Shown piece by piece: positions 5,297 to 7,541 of a stretch of DNA of 7,541 nt (position 1 is its first letter; each line of letters starts with the position of its first letter). A program made the translations under genes and the position numbers. The notes beneath the pieces were generated by a model. It did not search any database and was not told the DNA's origin. It saw only the letters and a program-made list of their open reading frames with translations. This DNA comes from Candidatus Symbiobacter sp. (GTDB lineage Bacteria; Pseudomonadota; Alphaproteobacteria; Elsterales; Elsteraceae), in the NCBI GenBank assembly GCA_030054015.1, contig JASGCR010000098.1, positions 1-7,541 on the forward strand. The letters are read 5' to 3'.

Positions 5297-5641
5297 ATGA
5301 GTGAACCCACCCTCCCCATCGCCGAGAAAATCAAACAAGAAATCGCCAGCCATGATGTCGTGCTGTTTATGAAAGGCACCCCGGTCATGCCGCAATGCGG
5401 ATTCTCCGCCGCCGTGGTACAGGTTTTGACCAGTTTGGGCGTTAAATTCAAAGGCATTAACGTGTTGGAAGATGCCAATCTGCGCCAAGGCATCAAAGAT
5501 TTCGCCAATTGGCCGACCATCCCGCAACTTTATGTCAAAGGCGAATTTATCGGCGGCTGTGACATTGTGCGCGAGATTTATGCCTCAGGCGAACTTGCCG
5601 CCATCCTGGCCCAACATAATATCGCCCACCAGGCGGCTTAG
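5297..5641 (+). CDS. grxD: Monothiol glutaredoxin, Grx4 family (CGFS type)
   Basis: This 114-aa single-domain monothiol glutaredoxin belongs to a family that binds glutathione and a bridging [2Fe-2S] cluster, and works in cluster delivery and iron sensing with BolA proteins. Visible features are VVLFMKGTPVMPQCGFS (21-37), with K26 for glutathione and C34 as the cluster-binding active-site cysteine, WPTIPQLYVKGEFIGG (72-87) with the cis-proline loop TIP, and GGCDIVREI (86-94). The length matches E. coli GrxD (115 aa). The start is ATG 5297, 6 nt after AGGAG (5286-5290). It follows bolA after 285 bp filled by the nested inverted repeat and precedes rarD by 63 bp. The monothiol CGFS site argues against a general dithiol reductase role. 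Confidence 0.96.
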   Translation: MSEPTLPIAEKIKQEIASHDVVLFMKGTPVMPQCGFSAAVVQVLTSLGVKFKGINVLEDANLRQGIKDFANWPTIPQLYVKGEFIGGCDIVREIYASGELAAILAQHNIAHQAA

Positions 5642-5684
5642 CCGCGCAAACATGTCGCAACAATGTCGCTGACATGACGCGCGG
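5642..5684. repeat. Intercistronic hairpin between grxD and rarD
   Basis: CCGCGC (5642-5647) pairs with GCGCGG (5679-5684), and CATGTC (5651-5656) pairs with GACATG (5671-5676), giving a two-part stem with a 14-nt loop directly after the grxD stop. It ends just before the purine-rich rarD ribosome binding site. No U-tract follows, so a transcript-stabilising or attenuating structure is more likely than a terminator. This is inference. Confidence 0.55.
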
Positions 5685-5704
5685 AGGGGGGGAGGCCAGA
5701 GATT

Positions 5705-6694
5705 ATGCCAGAGGAAAATGCTGGGGCGTTGATTGCGCCTGATCCCGTGCGTTCATCCGATGCGACACGCGCCCCATCGGCGGAAAAAGACCTTCGCCGC
5801 GGGGTGGTGATTGCCATGCTTTCTTATATGACCTGGGGCTTTGTTCCGATTTATTTCAAGCAATTGACGGATGTCGCCGCGGCGTTGGTGGTTTCCCAAC
5901 GGGCGATTTGGGTGGCGGTGTTTTTGCTGATCGGCATGGCAGTCACCCGCCGGACGCCCATTTTTAGAGCGGTGTTGCGCGACCGTCGCACCTTTGGCTT
6001 GTTGGTCCTCAGTGGGATGTTGTTGGCATCCAATTGGGCGGGGTTTTTTTATGCCGTAAGTACCGACCGGATTTTGGATTCCAGCCTGGCCTATTTCATC
6101 ACCCCGCTCATGGCGGTCTTGTTCGGCACGGTGATCTTGCGGGAGAAATTGCGGCGGTGGCAATGGGTCGCGGTGGCCGTGGCGACATTGGGGGTCATGA
6201 TTACGGTGTTTGGTCATGGCGGCGGCATTGGCATCTTGCCGGTGTTTCTGGCCTTAAGCTGGGCCTGTTACGGCATGGTGCGTAAATTCACCAATGTCGA
6301 TGGCTTTACCGGATTATTGGTCGAATCCGTGGTGATGGCCCCGATGGGTTTGGCTATCTCGCTTTATCTCGAAATGGCCGGTTGGGTGCGGTTAGCGGAG
6401 TTATCGATTATAGATTGGGCTTTGTTGGTGAACACCGCCACCATTACCATATTTCCCTTGATCGGGTTTGGCATTGCCACGCGGATATTGTCGCTTTCAC
6501 TGTTAGGCTTAATGAATTACATCTCGCCCATGATCCAGTTTTTGGTGGCCGTTAGTCTGTTTGGCGAAAAATTAAGCTGGATCAGATTGTCCAGTTTCGC
6601 GGTGATTTGGTTTTCTTTGGTGATCATCGCGCTCGAAAATTGGCACCATACGCGGCATAAAAAGCAAGCGATGGCGGCGGCGGCGGCGGCTTAA
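5705..6694 (+). CDS. rarD: EamA family transporter, RarD-type
   Basis: This 329-aa inner-membrane protein of the drug/metabolite transporter superfamily has about ten predicted membrane segments, at roughly 33-51, 59-80, 97-115, 123-143, 152-170, 174-191, 203-222, 236-257, 262-287 and 293-311. RarD features include RRGVVIAMLSYMTWGFVPIYFK (start of segment 1, two short stretches around Y41 and W44), ASNWAGFFYAVSTDRILDSS (108-127), LAYFITPLMAVLFG (128-141), RKFTNVDGFTGLLVES (193-208) and NYISPMIQFLVAV (271-283). The protein is longer than E. coli RarD (about 296 aa) because of a hydrophilic 30-residue N-terminus and a KKQAM plus six-alanine tail coded by a GCG run (6674-6691). The start is ATG 5705, 9 nt after GGAGG (5691-5695). 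The substrate is unknown; the name reflects family, not proven chloramphenicol resistance. Its stop overlaps that of the opposing gene. Confidence 0.9.
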   Translation: MPEENAGALIAPDPVRSSDATRAPSAEKDLRRGVVIAMLSYMTWGFVPIYFKQLTDVAAALVVSQRAIWVAVFLLIGMAVTRRTPIFRAVLRDRRTFGLLVLSGMLLASNWAGFFYAVSTDRILDSSLAYFITPLMAVLFGTVILREKLRRWQWVAVAVATLGVMITVFGHGGGIGILPVFLALSWACYGMVRKFTNVDGFTGLLVESVVMAPMGLAISLYLEMAGWVRLAELSIIDWALLVNTATITIFPLIGFGIATRILSLSLLGLMNYISPMIQFLVAVSLFGEKLSWIRLSSFAVIWFSLVIIALENWHHTRHKKQAMAAAAAA

Positions 6695-7161
6695 AAATTG
6701 ATCCGCGCCCCGCGGCGCAGCGGCGTGATGTAAAATTTTTCTTGCTTGGACGCGGCGGGGGGTGCCGCGGGGGTTGCCGTGACTGGGGCTGGCTCCAAAA
6801 TCTCCGCCGCATCGCCGCCATTAATCAACGAATGATCAAACGAATTGAGTCCCAAATCGGGGAATTGCTCAGCATCCAAAATAACCATGGCGTCGGTATT
6901 TTCCGGCCACATTGCATCGATTAATTGGGATTCGGGCAGGCTTTCCACCCGCTCCGAGGCCAAGAAATATTCTCCGCCATAGAGATCGCCCGGCTCCAAG
7001 CCATTATCGGTCGTGACCGTCGCATAGGGCGTGTCGATCAGCGTTTCGATGACATCCTCGCCCCAATTGCCGCCCATTTCATGCAGCAATTCCGCAACCG
7101 CGGGATCATGCGCCGCACCCCCCGCCGTCTGGTCTCGGGTCAGATTAATTGATTTGTCCAT
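6691..7161 (-). CDS. Hypothetical acidic protein
   Basis: This 156-aa protein is not recognised. Residues 1-125 are strongly acidic (many D and E) with segments such as HDPAVAELLHEMGGNWGEDVIETLID (two pieces, around 18-43) and DAMVILDAEQFPDLGLNSFD (90-109). A Pro/Ala-rich linker (about 125-142) follows, and then a short basic, aromatic tail, KFYITPLRRGARINF. There is no signal peptide, membrane segment or cysteine. The acidic body with a conserved-looking tail could be an adaptor or interaction motif, but no function can be assigned. The gene is supported by the ATG at 7161 with GAGGA (plus-strand 7171-7175) 9 nt upstream, by codon use with G/C-rich third positions, and by its tail-to-tail contact with rarD through a shared TTAA. 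It is likely monocistronic. Confidence 0.75.
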   Translation of the reverse strand: MDKSINLTRDQTAGGAAHDPAVAELLHEMGGNWGEDVIETLIDTPYATVTTDNGLEPGDLYGGEYFLASERVESLPESQLIDAMWPENTDAMVILDAEQFPDLGLNSFDHSLINGGDAAEILEPAPVTATPAAPPAASKQEKFYITPLRRGARINF

Positions 7162-7240
7162 AAATTATCGTCCTCAATGCCTTGCCATGGGGGAATCCTA
7201 GCAGAAAATTTGTCCTAATTGAACAAGACTTCTAAACCTT

Positions 7241-7258
7241 CCTTCCTGTTTAGGAAGG
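7241..7258. repeat. Hairpin CCTTCCT/AGGAAGG
   Basis: A perfect 7-bp stem (7241-7247 with 7252-7258) surrounds the loop GTTT. The same motif with loop GCTT forms the terminal hairpins of the 5051-5250 element, so the two are related. Confidence 0.7.
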
Positions 7259-7269
7259 TCTGATTAAGT

Positions 7270-7284
7270 GCGGCAACGTGCCGC
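7270..7284. repeat. Hairpin GCGGCA/TGCCGC
   Basis: A perfect 6-bp stem (7270-7275 with 7279-7284) surrounds the loop ACG. Confidence 0.55.
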
Positions 7285-7322
7285 CGCGTCCAGTAGAGGT
7301 ACCTTGAATCCCGCATAAAACT

Positions 7323-7345
7323 GCGCCCCGCTTCGCGGACGGCGC
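7323..7345. repeat. Hairpin GCGCC-CCGC/GCGG-GGCGC
   Basis: Nine pairs (7323-7327 with 7341-7345, and 7328-7331 with 7335-7338) enclose a TTC loop with a 2-nt bulge (7339-7340). The CTTCGC loop region is also seen in the 5051-5250 element and in the last hairpin of the window. Confidence 0.65.
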
Positions 7346-7364
7346 GGTGGTTTTGGGATTTTTG

Positions 7365-7406
7365 GGACTTGTTCAGGCCTTCCTTAGGGAAGGTCAGAAC
7401 AAGTCC
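7365..7406. repeat. Two-part hairpin GGACTTGTTC/GAACAAGTCC with CCTTCC/GGAAGG core
   Basis: The outer 10-bp perfect stem (7365-7374 with 7397-7406) and the inner 6-bp stem (7378-7383 with 7388-7393, loop TTAG) are separated by a small internal loop. The inner core again resembles the CCTTCCT family. GAACAAG also occurs at 7221-7227 in direct orientation. Confidence 0.8.
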
Positions 7407-7418
7407 AGTTGGCGTCAT

Positions 7419-7497
7419 TGCGAGCGAAGCGAAGCAATCCATGAGGCGAGCTAAGTCTTTGATTTTTCTGGATTGCTTCGCGGCTGCGCCGCTCGCA
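7419..7497. repeat. Long palindromic repeat of the TCATTGCGAGCGAAGC type
   Basis: GCGAAGCAATCCA (7429-7441) pairs perfectly with TGGATTGCTTCGC (7469-7481), and TGCGAGCG (7419-7426) pairs with CGCTCGCA (7490-7497). The right arm carries its own GCGGC/GCCGC hairpin (7480-7492). Repeats opening with GTCATTGCGAGCGAAGC are widespread between genes in many alphaproteobacterial and other genomes and often produce spurious small open frames. The left end is preserved (CGTCATTGCGAG from 7413); the right end lacks the matching CAATGACG. Confidence 0.85.
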
Positions 7498-7541
7498 TAT
7501 GTGGATGGCTCTCCTTTGGCAAGATGTTTTTTTGTCATGAT

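Larger units (their letters stand above)
7162..7541. other. Gene-free end of window with chained hairpins
   Basis: These 380 bp hold no supported gene. After about 70 bp of leader for the preceding gene, five hairpins follow in a chain from 7241 to 7497. One minus-strand open frame (7215-7538) runs through all of them, but its translation follows the repeats (two TF-[PN]-[KR]-EGL segments) and is not protein-like. Any promoter for the acidic protein gene should lie in 7180-7240, but no good -35/-10 pair is seen. Confidence 0.7.

Noticed and set aside
5753..6217. Minus-strand 154-codon frame inside rarD
   Set aside because: It is a shadow frame, rich in H, R, Q and P, as expected opposite a membrane protein gene.
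6674..6691. GCG triplet run as a phase-variable switch in rarD
   Set aside because: Length changes would stay in frame and only alter a C-terminal alanine tail.
7215..7538. Minus-strand 107-codon open frame
   Set aside because: It runs through five hairpins, its translation mirrors repeat units, and MDCFASLAMT-type peptides are typical spurious products of this repeat class. It could be partial evidence of an upstream gene only if the sequence beyond the window shows one.

Overview
The window looks like a chromosomal segment of an alphaproteobacterium. The reasons are the adjacent bolA-like and Grx4-type glutaredoxin genes, a HinT, RlmI and gamma-carbonic anhydrase gene set, coding sequence of roughly 55-58% G+C by eye, and gene gaps filled with palindromic repeats. 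The genus cannot be fixed from the sequence alone. There are nine supported protein genes, no rRNA or tRNA gene, no CRISPR array and no transposase.

Layout. Positions 1-239 are a cluster of hairpins and a 39-bp tandem repeat. A HinT-type histidine-triad gene (240-611, minus) diverges from a three-gene plus-strand run: an RlmI-like 23S rRNA methyltransferase (717-1913), a gamma-class carbonic anhydrase-like protein (1947-2468) and a MnaT/Pat-type GNAT acetyltransferase (2500-3033). The GNAT gene meets a cytoplasmic beta-lactamase-fold serine hydrolase (3030-4211, minus) tail to tail, with both stop codons inside one TTAA. A 566-bp gap (4212-4777) without a gene holds a second, larger cluster of the same hairpin family as 1-239. 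Then come a BolA/IbaG-type gene (4778-5011), a 200-bp nested inverted-repeat element (5051-5250), a monothiol CGFS glutaredoxin (5297-5641) and a RarD-type EamA transporter (5705-6694). The transporter meets an acidic protein of unknown function (6691-7161, minus), again with both stops in one TTAA. The last 380 bp are a chain of five hairpins without a convincing gene.

How the genes relate. The BolA and CGFS glutaredoxin proteins are known partners that share a [2Fe-2S] cluster in iron-sulphur and iron regulation. Here their genes are neighbours but are separated by the nested inverted repeat. The rlmI, carbonic anhydrase and GNAT genes have short gaps (33 and 31 bp) and good ribosome binding sites, so they are probably co-transcribed without an obvious common pathway. 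The GNAT gene is A+T-richer (about 45% G+C) than its neighbours and may be a later arrival.

The most unusual content is non-coding. The clusters at 1-210 and 4366-4700 are built from interchangeable hairpin modules joined at the heptamer GGGTAAT/ATTACCC. One long palindrome occurs in both clusters with two paired, structure-preserving base changes. No new enzymatic or defence system is visible in the proteins.
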